DNA of 64,000 nt from Penelope pileata (taxonomy: Eukaryota; Chordata; Aves; Galliformes; Cracidae): positions 1,518,430-1,582,429 of the forward strand of contig WBMW01000442.1 in assembly GCA_013396635.1 (NCBI GenBank), read 5' to 3'. The notes beneath the pieces were generated by a model that did not search any database, was not told the origin of the DNA, and saw only the letters and a list, made by a program, of their open reading frames with translations. Shown here piece by piece: positions 25,201 to 40,200 of this stretch (within the stretch, counting starts at the first letter, position 1; the number at the start of each line of letters is the position of its first letter). Both the position numbers and the translations under genes were made by a program.

Positions 25201-28200
25201 GAAACAATTTTTTAAAAGTGCAATAATAACAATAGGAAAATTATATTTAGGTAGGTAGAAAAGAAATACAGCTCTCTGCAATTTAGCGTTTCCCCATTTA
25301 CATCATCACTTCACCAGTAACAAGTGAGTAAGATGTTTGTAAATGGCAAACAAATTGAGAGCATCATACTAGAAGGCTTCCTCTGCTGTGCGGCAAACAG
25401 CAGCTGTGGACAGCAATACTGCCTGAGCAGTCTGTGTCAGAGAACGGACACCAGGGGCCTACTTTTCAGGTGATATTAACTGCACGACATTCTTCTGCAC
25501 AACATCTCTTTCAGGCATTTCCATGTACCCACCTGATGCATCACCACTGCAAGGAACTGCCCGTTTGCCTTTCAGCCTGTGCCTCATAAGGAAAGGCTAG
25601 TTGCTATTTGCCTGTTGTCACACAGCAAGCTATGTCACACACTGAGCTTCCATTCCAAGATCCCATTTTCCCCTAAATGTGCTGTAACTGCTAGGTACAG
25701 ATGACTGCTTTAAAGGATGGCACTGCAAATGAGGCACCTCTCATATTTTTTGTTAATTCTTTCATGCAGCAAAAAGTCAATGTTCTCTATCTCACACCAC
25801 TCATCGTGGAACATCCTTAGACCTCTAAAAATAAAACTCAGGCAAGACTGCTCAGAACAAAGATCTGATCAAGCTTAACTTTGTTTTTCACCCTGCTACA
25901 AAGACAATGTGTATTACTTCAAAGCAAAGGCTGTTTTACTGCATGGAAGGCATCCTTTCTACGTACCTACAGGGGAGCAGCTTGGTGAGGTGAATTACCA
26001 TTCTTTCTGAAATAACAACAAACTGGATAGAAACTTCTGGCATATCCCTTCTGTAGGCCCGTGCTGCCAACCTTTAACAGGCTGACAATTTGCTTATTGC
26101 ACGCCTGAGTATCCCCCATAGCGTGGGTAAGGCATACCTGCTCCTTAGTTTTATTTCTTGCTTACATTATTTTGGATTTCCTGAGTTTCTATTGAGAGCT
26201 TCATTTCGTAGCTATATCACTAAGACTTCAGTTTCAAGTTACTGTGATGAACCCCATTTTCACAAGGGCTGTCTCTAAGAACGTCCTTTTAGCTCACAAC
26301 AGAAGCCAAAACAAACACCCAGATCCCTGCCTTTATTTATTTATTTAAAGATATATGATCTATAAAGTAAGGGACCACCTGTGTTTTGTAAGCCAACGAG
26401 CACAAAAAAACAGTGCAGAAAGAGAGGGATGCCTTTGAAGTGGAAGGTTTGGATTCAGTTTTGAAAGAAAAAGCCTTTCTAAAGGAGAGATGCAAAAAAT
26501 TACAGAACTGACTGGAGGTGCACACGATTAGTCCTCTGTGGTACTGCTCAGCAGAGAATTTCAAAGGCTTTGGCAAGCACTAGGCACATATTTAAAATGA
26601 GCTTCTCCCGTATCAACCAGCCTATGCCAGCACCTCCCAGCCACACACAAGCCTGGTAACATGTGCTTCAGTGACACCGGCAGAGTAACAGGAGAAGAAA
26701 AGTGCTACGTGGGAGCACTCCCACTGTAAGCACACAACTCCCTCTTCATGGACATGAAGTCCGAAGGCCAGCTGCTTCCTTTCAGTTTAAACAACTCCTG
26801 AGGATCATCTGTTTAACTTCACTTTTAAAGAGACTGGCAGCACACTCAGCCAGTCAGGCACCACATCTGAGCAATGGCTGAGAATTAGAGTCGGAGTCGG
26901 CTGCAGCCGACAAAACGCTTGGAAAGCCACTGCTTCCGGCCACTCGGCTCTGGGGGCCGCAGCAGTTAGAGCTCACCTGCCCGCCTGTCCTGCCAGGAGC
27001 AGTGTGGGCAGCTGCAGTACAGACATGGCTTAAAGGGGTGCTGCCTCTCAGCTTCCATAGCTGCGTCCCTTTAGGGTGCAGCTACCTGGAACAGTCTTAG
27101 CCTATATTATCAGACAGAGTAAGAAATAGCAGACATGCCACAAATGAGCTTGGAGCAGAGTTCAGTCATCTAATTGCATCAGTGTACTTGCCAACTAATT
27201 AAGCTTTGCATTAGGTTTTGTGGATAGCAAGTAGTATCCTTCATTTCACAAATGGGGAGACAGAGATGCAGAGCAAGAGCCTTCCTGGCTGCCAGAAGGG
27301 TGACAATAAAAAGCAACAAAAACAGATCAGGGACTCCTGACTGAAAGCCTCCTGTTGCTTCTCGTATTCATGAAAAAGAATTGTAAGAGTAATGATTATC
27401 AGAAATGATAAATATTTACCATTTCATCACTATAAGAGCATGATTGAAGTAGCATTCATTGTTATTAATGCGTCCAGCCCACTCATTTAACCTGTAGCTA
27501 ATATGGGTGACATTCAAGAAACCTTGCAGTACTGTCCAAGATGTAACTCTGATATCAAAAGGAGTGCAAATGACAGCAACTTAAAAAGAAAACAAACACT
27601 TAAAACCATACCTATGATGTGCTAATGAACCAAGCTAATTAAATCCCTGTTCAATATACATATGGAGGAGGATATTAATGGGTACTTACACTTTTCATCA
27701 AGGTATCTCAGAAAGCAAAGGATTATCTTGTAATTAAGAGTAAGGCATAAAGGACTAGATACTTATATTTCTGTCTCATTCTTCCTGTGCAACTTTTGGC
27801 AAGACAAAGTCTTTCTGCCCCAGCTGCAGCGTTTGGCTTCTTTATCTCCAGCAGTACTAAACGGTTGAGCACATCTAGCCAGTACAGTATTTTGAGATCC
27901 TGCTCCCGTGAAATATGGAACACTGCAAGAAGTTACAACTACTTCAGCTGCTTATAAAGCTCAGTCCACCTACTTTAGCTGCCGGGGCTCGCAGTCCAGC
28001 CCAGGTAAGAGCAGTCTGGCTGTCTGCCTGATGTCATCGCTGTCCACAGTTAAACTGCGCCGGTGCTCAGCATAGGTGATAGCCACTCGCATCCACTCCA
28101 TCAGCGGTGGCAGAAGCATGAAGGGCCTGTACAAACAAGAAGAAAATGTGTCATGGTTAATGTGGGTCTGCTGTCTTCTACTGGGACAACAGCATGTTTC

Positions 28201-31200
28201 ATTGCTTCCTGTGCCTGCTTGTGGAAGGCAGACACAAATAAAACCCATCCTGCAAAGGCAGGCTCTGCCCCTCTGCTCGACAGGACTGCAGGTCAGCAGG
28301 TGGGAGACCCATTTTTGCACAACTGACCCTTTGAGACCACTGCAGCACTGCTGCAGCTTTGCTTTTATGCCATTTTCCCCAGCAAAACCGTTGGCATACT
28401 TTGGACTTTAGGATGAATGAGTAGAATCAGAGAGATAAGACAGAGACATCTGAGAAAGAAAATGTATGAGATCTGTAACTGTAGACAATTAACAGAAAAG
28501 CAATTTATCTGTTCCTAATTTGTACAGCATCCACACAGTGACGTTTTACGCTATGTGAGGGATTGCAAGGCAACAAATCAATATAAATAAGATAGTAACA
28601 ATAGCAGCAGCAGCCATTTTGGGCTAGCTTATGAAGAGGCCCCCCTGGGGCCCCTTACTCCTATGAAAATAGGTGAAAATACACAGTAATATATGGGTAT
28701 CATAATACTCTCACACACAACATATTGCTACTCCCAATACACAGCCAGAGTGATCTGTTATTTGCTTGATTTTCCCCCAAGGATACCTGCCACTGTGGTG
28801 CAGGGCTCAGAAGTGCCAGCTGTAATTGTTAACACCTTTCCCATTTCTAGTAATGAATTTACTAATGCTGAAAAAAGCCCCTTCCATTTAAGCATTCAAA
28901 AGAAAATAACTGAGGGGATAAGGTACCAGTTCCTTTATAAGGTTCAAGGAAAAAATATGCATACCAGAAAATATAAAATTATTTTGATATTAATGAAAGC
29001 AGCTGAACACATGAAAAGCATTTTCAAAGCCGTGCACGTATACGTGTGCGCACATATGTGAGCACAGTAAGAGCAAGCAGCGCCGATCCCATTAGAAAGC
29101 ATTTTATCAATAATGAGATTTGTAAGCAGAACGGCCTTTGGATGGCTTTGAACATCCTTCAGGCTGGAATAACTCTACCCTGTCAAATACCTGCTAGCTG
29201 TTTCCATTTTGCCAGTTGCAAAGCACACTCTAATAAGGTGTCATTTTCTCCTCACAAACAAGTGCGTTATTTTTCCCTCTGCTCCTTTCCTTCTCCTGAG
29301 TGGCAAAGAAGTATCTAAACAATTACAGGTCCATTTAAACATCTGATCAATCCTGGATTGCCGGTGCAAGAGTGTTCTTAACAGGACTTGCTGCTTTTAC
29401 TAGTTTGCTCTTACGTCAATCAACCAAAATATTAGGGCTCCTACATTCTTTGAAAACTATCCAGTAGCTCATCAGCTGAAAGACCTTCTTGAAGTTCAGC
29501 TTTAATTCCCCAGCCCATTGAAGCCTAGTAACTCGCCCCAGACACGTGGGATGAATCACTGCAGCCAATATGCAGCACGGCCAGCTCAGAGCTGACTGAC
29601 TGCCCTGGGGGAAGAGCAGCAATCCCAGACAACTCTGTTTAGGAGGTGTATCAGCAGCAGGCTCCAGAGAACTTCTATCTAGCCTACAACAGAGCCAGCA
29701 TTCACACCTTTTAGCTTCAGGCATTGAAGGGAGGAGACTAAATTCAGTGTCTGAACTCTCTCTGTGCTTAGCAGAGCCTCTAGTAAAGGATTCAAAGCTC
29801 CCAAAATTGTGAAATCAGAAAGACAGACTAAAAGCACCAGAATGAAACACGCGAGCAATTAAACAGCCATCTTACAAGTAACCTGTCAACCATCTTTCAC
29901 GGCTATGCACAGTTACGGTATTTAAGCCACATCACAGCATCCCTGATGCTTTCACATGGGGATCATCGCTGGATGGAGAAGCATGCTGATCCCGCACAGT
30001 CCTGATCATCTTCCCAGGTGGAGAGCCAAACCTGGGTAACTGTTATGCTGCAGCAAGAGGCTGTGCTCAGCCAACAGAAAATACCACTGAGTCTGCACCA
30101 GAAATAGCACATACCGTGAAGAAATTTCCATTCTGTAAAAACTGGTAGGTGCCAGGGTTATAAATGGCTTGCATGCACAAGCAGACCTTGAAAAAGAAAA
30201 GCTTGGTTGGGGAAGAAAGGGAAGGAAAAAGCTGTTTGTTTTTTTTTTTTTTTTTTAAGGTCAAAACAGATTTTTTCAAAGGCATTAAAACTCACATCTC
30301 AATACACTGTTAGTTACCCTGTGCCCAAAGGAAAGCAGACTTTGGACTGCAGTAAGTGTCACGAAGGACATTTTTCTCTTGCTGCTCTCCTAATTTGTCA
30401 CAGTCCCACAATTCACATTATTGTGTAAGTAAATAAATCATTATTCTACATGGAATGACTATAATGACCTCAATCTCTATTTTGCTGTAAAGGCTCTATT
30501 TCTCCCGAAAATTTCGAGCTTGAGGATGGAATTTCTATTCTTCCCTTTGTTCCCTCTCTTTTATCCAACTATTTCCTTTCTTCACACTGTGCTCCTGGGC
30601 ATGCTCGCAGGAGCACTTCTGTGCTCCTTTTCTCACTGACAATACATCAGACAGCAGCACTATTGCATGATCTGAGCAGAGAGAGATGCAGTTCAGCTGA
30701 AGGAAACTCCAACACTGGGTTGCACTGTGCAAAGAAAATAAATGCAATTATTCTTTTTCTAGAAAATAAATGCAATTGTCATTCTTGTGGCTCTTAACCT
30801 GGGCTTCTGTCTGCCTCTAGGGAAACACTGATCATTTCATAGTCTGAAAAACACTGGAGGAGGAGGAAGGGGAGAAACCTTCATGGAAAATTAAGTGGGA
30901 GATGTCACAAGCTGAAAAATGAATTTCTATCTATGAATTTCTGTCTGTGCCATGTTCTGGACTGTGCATTTTCCTCATAATTTTCTGACATTTAGGAGCA
31001 TTTGACAGCTCATTAAATTCTGCACATGAAGTGATCTGGCCCTGGGAAACTGTCGTTCTCCCAGCAGTAGTTCACTGGGGGCACACATACTCTGTTTTCT
31101 ACGAAGAATGCCACCACTGCTTTGTTCAGTTTCATGTCATCTTGCCTTATAAGAGAGCAATTTCACATGTAAACTGGGATAGTACACGGCAGTAAAAAGC

Positions 31201-34200
31201 AAAATGAACACTCCTCAATTACTACAGCCTTGCAAAGAAATGCAGGAATGTCTGACAACATCATGAGCTATCAATATTTTATCCATGGGTTCTTAAAAAT
31301 TTTCTCCACTTAGAACTGGACATTCCCAAGGGGATCAGGTTGGAGATGGGTGAGATGTGGTCTGAGAAAGAATGGAATCTATTGTTGTTGTTTTGCCCTC
31401 ATTTGAGCAAAAATGCATTCTTTTACATAGACATAATCAAGAAGGATGGTGGCAGCAGCACTTAGCAGAAAATTTACAGCAAGTTCATTTGTTGAAAGGG
31501 GTTGTAGCTTTTTCCTGGAAATGTACTGCTCTCAGTTGATTACAATTGCCTAGGACACGGCTGGCATGTGGAGATCATATGTAGCAATCTTTGAAGATAC
31601 GCTGTGGGATCACAGACTTTCAGTGTTAGGTCATTCATCACAAAGAAACTAGTCCCCAAATTGAGCTCTTCTGAGGATTTTTGAGCCCTAAGGCCAAAAC
31701 ATTTTTGGCAGAGGGAAGGGTTTTTTTTTTAAAAAAAGAAATGAGCTTAAAAGTCACTTTGCACACGTGTGACAAGCAGAATACTGTCAGTGACTGTCTT
31801 ACGCCTGAGTTATGGGAAGGCCAAGCAGGCTATTTCAGAGATTTTCAGGGCTCCTAAGTAGGGATCCTGGGAGACAGCGATACAGTGACCGGAACTGTGT
31901 AGGGGGAAAAAAGATGGGAATAAGACTGATCTGCAACTAATGGTCAATTATGTAGGACAGTAGCTAGAAAGATGCACTTTGAACATTATACCAAGATGAA
32001 AAACCCCAAGTATGGCAACAGAGTCAAAAAGAAAACAGAACAATGTCTGATGAATTGGAGAAGGAAAAGACTGTGAGGCAAGATACAGTATCCAAAACCA
32101 AACCATGTAATATCTAAGTAGAAAACAGAGGCATATTTACAGCTTGGGTTCTCAAACACTAAAACCTTCTTCAAGTTGCAGCAAACAAAGTTCACTCAGT
32201 ATGTAATTATATGTGAATAAAGTAACAAGAGAAACACAAAATCTTTGCTCCAAAACACAACAAGCTTAAGTCTGGAGCCATTCCTTTCAGATTCAAAATG
32301 TTTTACTGAATTAGCAAAAACCTACCACATTTACAGAGAAAAGATAGGAATTACCATCCAAGTTCTGATCCAAAGACCATCTCGACTAATGCCACGTCTT
32401 TCAAAGCAAACAGTCCTAGTTCTTCACAGAAAAGGAAAAAGAAATCTAATCAGAGCCAATTGGCCCAAAGAGAAAGTTTTCTTCTGAATTCCCTTGAAGC
32501 AATGATTGGCTCATGTCTTAGAAGATAAGAGTTCTCAAATTTTAGTGGATCATTATCAAGCTGCTAAGGTCTTGGCTTGGATATGACATGACACTAACTT
32601 CCAGAGTTTAGCGAGTTATCCTTCAGTCAGACACTAACAGAATGAAAAACATCTGGATAATATTACATTTATTGGGATCCTTTCTCCACTGAATCTGCCT
32701 TCACAATTTCCCCTGCTTATAGAGCATGAAACGGTACAAGAATAATTTTAATCTAGAAATGACAGCTCTCATCTTTCCTAGTTACCACAGGTACCATTTT
32801 TATCTACCCTTGTGTGCAAACTTCACTTAGAAATGAGAAAGGTTTTACTCCAAATTAGCTGCAAATCAAAGTAAAAACCGAATTCAAGCTCACTAAAAAA
32901 AGCATGATGAATTCATTAGGAACTCACTATGAATCTTAAAAAATGATCCTCAAGTCTATGTTTTTTTTTATTATTGTTTTAACAACAGAGAAAACCAACT
33001 TTCAGGCTAAAACCAAATACTTCTGTTGCTCTAGAATGTGCTATGTAAACTCTACAAAACACATTTGTAACATCTGTATACTGTGGAAGAAGGAACTCTT
33101 GTTATATAGACAGATGTAAAATAATTAAAACCAACTTAAATTGTATGTAGGTGATGATAAGAGTCAGATAGATATACACGATAGCTTTAAGTACAACAAC
33201 ATGGTCACAGTGATGCGGTCAAGGATGTGACTTACTTCCATCTGCTTCCCTCATGTACACACAGAGCCATTTGATCCCTGTCACTGTGAGTAACCACCTC
33301 AACAGAGGAAACGTGGGGGAATGGAATACCACTGGTTTTGCTCTTCTGCTCCTCCTCACTCTTTAACATCTTAAAGTTCTCCACAAGCTAACAGGCACTA
33401 CTGCAAACAATCAGGCAGGTGAACTAATGAGCAAATTCTTGCACAACTCCAGACCTAACTGCAGTCTTAACCTCAAATGAATAGCCAGCTCTATGCTTAA
33501 ATCACTTACATGAAGATTAGATGCAACTACAAAGACAGATTTCCTGAATCTCCTGCCATACACTGAAACCAGCACTTGCCAATGACCTTTGCTTGTGATC
33601 TTGTACCACCAGACATGCAGAGACCAGTTCTGTACATCTCCTCTTAAGGGCCTGGGTCTCAAACCCACTCTCCAACTGCCTGTGAGCTTCTTCACGCTGC
33701 CTCTGAGACATGAGCTCTTCATGCAACAGAGCAGTGGCTCTGGTCAGGTCAGGACTTCTTGATGAACTGCTCATTTGCATCACATCTGTTAAACCTTTCC
33801 CATATGAGAAGGTGACCATGCTGGTTTCCAGGTCCCTCATTTTGCCAGGACACAGCCTTTCGCTACAGCTGCTCTGAAGGAAGCTTACACCTTGCTGCTG
33901 CCCCTCAGGCCTGCTGCAGCCAGCAGCAAGGACACCTCACTTCGGCCTGCCTCTCACGCACTGCTTTTTGTCATTTCTGGTATTAAAGTTCAAGTTTCTA
34001 AAGGCCCACATGGCTTGTCCTCAGTTACACAGCCAGTTGCAAACTTCCTCAAACTTTCTGCTGTCCTTAAAAATCAATTTGAGTGGAAAATCTTAAACAT
34101 TTCCTTCATGCCCTTGTTTTAAGCACTTTTTTTTTTTTTTTTTTGGTAAGTCATTAGCACCGACTACCAAAAAACAAGAAAGGAGAAAGGCCATTCTTGG

Positions 34201-37200
34201 AGATTTTCTGGGTTATTCAGTCCAAAGGGCCCCTGGGAGCTTGCAGAAGAACCAGAAGTGGCAGTTACAGTTTGTTCCAGCCTGAACCAGTTTGCCATTT
34301 CAGGCCCCATACCGAGGACCCACCCCAAATGGACTGACTGAGGAGATCTTGCCATGTGCTACAAGCACAACTCCTGCTGCAAAAGAAAACACAAATCCAG
34401 TTTGGAGCAAAATGTGAATACAAACTACAAGCATTAATGAAAAGAGCCTGTAACAGCATGTTATGTGATAGGCAGAAATAAACACAGGCAGAAAGCCAGA
34501 ATGGGTTGTCTGTTATTCTTGGATTAAACTTGATCTTGTGGCCAGAAAAACCAAGAGGTAACTCTTATGGCTCATTCCAGGGCTAGGCTGGCAAAATCAA
34601 AAAAAACACACGGTGCTACCTGCAAGTAGATTTATTTGGGGTCAGTGTGGTTCTTCACTATCCAGTGCTGCAACTCCTCCTCCATCATTTTTTTGCCCAT
34701 TATAGTTAATTCCCGTAAGCACTACTAGGATTGAGATAACAGGCCTGTTAGCTAGGACTTCAGTCATGCCAACGTGCATATGTTAAAAACATATGTTGAT
34801 TCTCAAGCCAAAACTAATCTGCCAGATTCAATCACAGAACTAATTTTCAGAGCCCAGTTGTAAAACCCTGAATGCAGAGCCTTGCCATGCTTATGAAAAT
34901 TGCCTGAAGCTCCCAAGTTGCAACTGTGTGAACAAAGAGCCAAAGAGAAATATTTTTTTGCAGTCCCGGAATACTCAAAACTGTTTAATTATAATTGCAA
35001 AAGTATGCTCTGCTACACAGACAATCCTAACCAAAGCAGAGTTTTAACAATAAATAGGGAAATATTTCCTTTTACGTTACAGGACAAGCCAAAACCTAAT
35101 ATCTCAAAAGACAATTTTTCAAACACAAAGTAATGGTATATAGAAGCTAAACATCTAAAGACTAAAAGATGATTTCATTTTTCAGAACAATGAAAAGGTT
35201 GATGAAATTTTTATTTTTTAATTGCGTGACGGATGTTACACTTCTGTGCCATGTCACGCTACTGTGAGCACGGCCTTCTTGTAAATTAATCTCACCTGAT
35301 GCTGACGTCAGTGTATTCCTAATGAAAATCTAAACAATCGTTTGGCTTTCCACATTCATGCAACCTGAGAAGTTCCAGAAGCAAATTCAGCATGAAGGCA
35401 TGAGAAACTCACTAATCCGTGCAGATGAAGAGAACTGATTTTGGAGCTCTGATAGGTACAAACTAAAATCAGGTATTCACTCCACCCAGTAGTGTAATTA
35501 TGTAACGCCTGTTCTGGCTGGTGTATTACAATCATGGACGGTCTCACTAAATAACCAGAATTTTAGAATTCATTTTCTTGAATAAAAGGCAATCAAGCCC
35601 ACAGGGCGTAGCATTTGTGAATGAATAGGCAGTACTCATCTCTCTAAGTCAGTGCCAGGTAAGACACATGAATCTGTCATTAATGAAAGATTGTAAGGAG
35701 GAGTAACATCACTGCTGGTTGAAATAGATGCAATTGTGGCATTTTTTAATTATTACTTTGCAAGAGAACACAATTTTGTCTTACTAGCAAACTGTTCAAT
35801 GAACATATTCCTCTTGTACTTTCAAAGAACTTCCATTTTGTTCCTCAGGTCTTGCTTAAAATATTGAGAAGAGCTGCTGCTGTGCAGAAACAGAGAGCAT
35901 ATGTACTCTCAGTAAATGTAAAATATTAATTTTGTGTTTCAATACCTCAAAATATACCTGTGGGAGCTTTTTCAGCAGAAAACAGTTTACTCCAATTAGG
36001 AACAATGTAGACAGGACACATGTAAAGTTAAAATATTTTGCCACCTTGGGTATTACCAGCCTCCTGCCATCTCTACTAAATTATAAAGAGTATTCCTTCC
36101 TCTTAGAGAAAGGCCCACAGATCTAAAGTCAGATGTTCCCATTACATTGAATTTATATGCTGCACACAATTGCCATTGTTGACAAAATATCATGAATTCT
36201 GACAAGTCTGGTCTCTAGTCTCAACAACACTGTCAGCTCATAAAGAAAATTCACTCAACTGCTCTCCCAGTTTCTCCAGGAGTACAATGTTGTCCACATA
36301 TGCATTGCAGAATCTAGCAGGTAACTTGCAACTGGTTTTCAAAACACGTGCATTTCTACACCACAGACGGGGGGAATCTTTACAAATGACAATCTTGCAA
36401 ACCAGAGGGATGTAAAGGCACTTACCTTCAAAATCTTGACATGATCATACACAGAGTTGGCTAGGACTGCTAGCACAAATAGGCTGCCAGAAGCATGCAC
36501 AGTGGCATAAGCAATACTTTCTACAGAGCAACTTGTCTTGCTTCCAAAGGTTTGTATCTCGTGTACTCTGAACTACAGAGTTGCAGATTTTATGCTGTTT
36601 GCAAATGATTAAGTACAGCAGTGCAGTACAGACTAGGAAGTAGATTAAAAAACCCAACAGTCATCCAACTCTCCTTATCAAGGCTATATTTTATCCCATC
36701 TCTCTCTAAGAAGGGAAACTTCAATACTATTATATAAATAGATTAGATACATTCTAATGTAGGGTAGGAGAATGGAGTTTTATTACACACAGCTATAACT
36801 TGCTCTTGCAATAGGTTTAACCTGCATCACTTTGACCACTGCAAAGCGTGCAGTGCTGTGGCTACTACAGGAACAAAGGATTCCAAGCTCCAGCTAGCCA
36901 CTCAGCTAATGATTGGCATTACAAAATGAGAAGATTTTGTTTCTAGTTCCAAATTACAGGTATATTTTTTCCTTTTAGCGCTGTTAAAATTCTGCTGTGA
37001 GACAGCAGAAGTAAAAACACAGAAGCATCAATGAATGACGCATCAATTCTAGTGCCAAGTGCAATGTGCATAATTATTTTTCTTCAGCTTGTTGAAAAAT
37101 GAAATATAATTCCAAATCTTTGTCTACTTTACATTTCGTTACCTATTGCTTGAATAAACCTTTCTTATCAACACCCAGTGCTCTGCATTCCAAACACAAA

Positions 37201-40200
37201 GGAAGTATAAGCAATAGAATGCATATAAATGATGGGAAACAAATCTTTCTTCCCAGAGTTTTTACCTCAAAGAAAACTGAGGAAACAAAATTCTTTGAGG
37301 AATAAACTAGTTTTCACTCACCTTCCTTCACGTCGGTTACCTCTGAGCCCTAACTACATGGATAAAGCTGTACATAGCCAGAATGATAACTAATCACTAT
37401 ACCAGAGTGAATGCCCTTTATATAGATAGTCAAATTAAGTTAGTTTAGTCACCTACCCTTGAGCAAAGATTAAGCTTGATAAGTGTCTCAACATAGGGAC
37501 TTTAGTAGACAAAAAGAGGTTCCAAAGTGAGTTAATTAAACTATTGCAACCCTTCTTATATAAGGAAGAACGGGATGTCCAGATGGAAAGTCATTTAAGG
37601 AACATATGTTTCTGTGGTGTTCCAATGCGTCAATTCTTTGGAGAGATCCTTCCCAAAGAATCTGGCAGCTACATCAGGGAACTTAGCATGACTACCTGGC
37701 AGAGTGCAGTGCTACACAGAGGTAACTCTTAATCACGCAGTCTGGATACTGGAAGCAATATAATTGCAACAAGACGCATTCTGAGCAGGTTATATTTCTC
37801 CTGTTATAATTTCATGCTAAAGTACTTACACTTCTCTCACGTAGCTTGACTATCTTCTCCTAGTGCTATCTCGAGGACAACGTTCTTTCCTACTGAAAAA
37901 TCTCAGTAGTTCTAAAGCACTTGTGTCAGAAGACCCCATACTTCTTTGGAAGGATGTCTTGCATTTCTGAAGGGAGCTGAAGAGGTGAGGAATGGCTAAG
38001 TGAATTGCTTACAGTAGCAGAGTTTTCCAGCAAGCTTAGGAATAAAAACTTACATCTTCTGTCTCTGCCCTGTTCTCTAGCATTAATGATATACTTTCTA
38101 ATCCACGCAAGAAAGAACTTTAGGTACAAAGTCTTCAGTGGAACTGGAAGATCCCAACGGTTTGACTCCAGACTTAAAGTACCCCTTTCAGCAGCATCAC
38201 TCCAGATAAGCAGTGAGAGTAAAACATGGTTCAGCCTCTTTCCTCTGATCAAAGATGTTAGATCAGCATGCATTGTATCAGCACATGGTTGTTTAGCCCC
38301 AGAAGAATCCACAAACCAGAGCTGAATCCGCTCAGACATGTAACTCATTTGAATAGGATTTGTCTTGCAGAGCAGACATGCTTTTAAAAACAGTCAGCTC
38401 AGCATTTACTATAAGAACACTTGATGAAAACAACACAGTTTAGCAACATAAGTGACAACTGAGTCATGGCTGCACTTGAAGGCATGGGACCAGGAAACGT
38501 AAACTGCCAGGGTCTCCTTTAAAAGGGAGACAAAGCAGAGACATACTATCTAGGATTACCCCAGGGAAAGCTTCCTTTCTAATCCACACAAGGTCAAACA
38601 GAAAGAAAGATTGTTGCTATTATCATAAATTATACCCAGAAACATTTACTCTTCAGAAGAGCTTAGCTCTCTGTAACAAAGATGTCAGGAACAATAAGGG
38701 AGAAAACCTCAACAACCTGCCAACCATGGCTGCTGCACAGCAAAAGCTCCAAATTGTGTCTTTATTTAGCGTGGCCCTTGTTAAAGCACCAGCTAACTCC
38801 TTCCTCAGGAAACAGGCAAGTCCTGCATGTCTATAATTTAGTCCAATAGGAAATAATATTAACTTCAATTGGAAACAGCAATTACTGAAAAAGGAAAACT
38901 TATTGCAAAGAATGATGGTAAAAAGCCAACATGTTCAGAATCTTTCATCCACAGAGTTACTGCTTTTTACTTACGCTACTTATAAGAGCACTGCAGTGGT
39001 ATCGTGATGCTGTCTTTAAAGAACTATCTCTAGGAAAAATGGGGGCAGGCTGATATTAAATGACAGCCAACAGCAAGAATCAAGTAGGCAAATTTAGACA
39101 CAGTCAATCCTCTACTACTTTAACAGGTAGCCACTGTCGCAAAGCTGGAAAAAGATGCCAGGAGACCTTGCGTTATTCATCTCTATATTTCTAAAATACC
39201 TTTTTAGTAAAACTTGTTATAACCATTCTATTCCAAGTTTTCCTGCATTATTGTTCCTTCTTTCTTTGTGCTAGTTTGCTGCTTAATCTTCTGATCATGA
39301 AATAACAAACAGTAAACAATACACAACACAGGGGGCCTACAGGCACTGAATATTTCTGTTTGTACCAGCTCTGAGAACACAGGCAGCTAACTTAGCAGGC
39401 TCTTATTTTCTTGCACCTTCTTTTTGATCTGAACAGATGGAAACTTAAGTGCAGAAGCCAAGAACTTAACACTGAAGTCTTCACTGTAGTTACAGTAATT
39501 ACTGTAGCTGTAGTTATAGTAATTGCAGAGTGGTCGCACACACACACAATGGCTATCATCTCTTTGTTACTAAAGAAGAGAGCCAATGATTGTCTACCTA
39601 GTTTTCAAACATTTTTACAAATAGGGAACATTTGCCAGAAATGGCTTAGGTCAAAGATAGTCTTTCCATGGATTTTCTGCAAGCATTGAAATCTACTTTA
39701 AAATGCCTATGAAAGCAGAAAACGGTGTTTTTCAGAAGAATCTTTTGCAACTGACAGGACAACTGTCAAATGTCTTATTGCTTCTCTAGGTAGATGGTAA
39801 GGATCAGTTACTGCCTGCTGTCTAATTGAACAGCCAGTTCTCAAAAACTGTTTCTTGATACTTGTCAGTGACTGGGAAGTTACCAGGCTGACACACACAA
39901 AGCAACTTTAAGGGCCAAATACTGCAATCAGAACCACAGAACAGCTGAGGTTGGAAGAAGGCACCCCTGAAGACTGTTTTGCTCAAAACAGGGTCAGCTA
40001 GAGCAGGTTACCCAGGACCACGTCCAATGGGATTTTGATTTCTTCCAGGGATACAGATTACACAGCCAACACCAGCAACCTGTTACAGTGTTTTTATCAC
40101 AGTAAATAAAGCTCTATCATGTTCAAATAGAATTTTCTGTATTCCAGTTTGTGCCCTTGTTCTTTCACTGGGCACCAATGAGAAGGATCTGACTTCATCT

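Noticed and set aside
37926..38348. A 140-codon minus-strand open frame in the 23 kb intron
   Set aside because: It has no recognisable domain or splice context, and the opposite strand is open for a similar length, as happens by chance.
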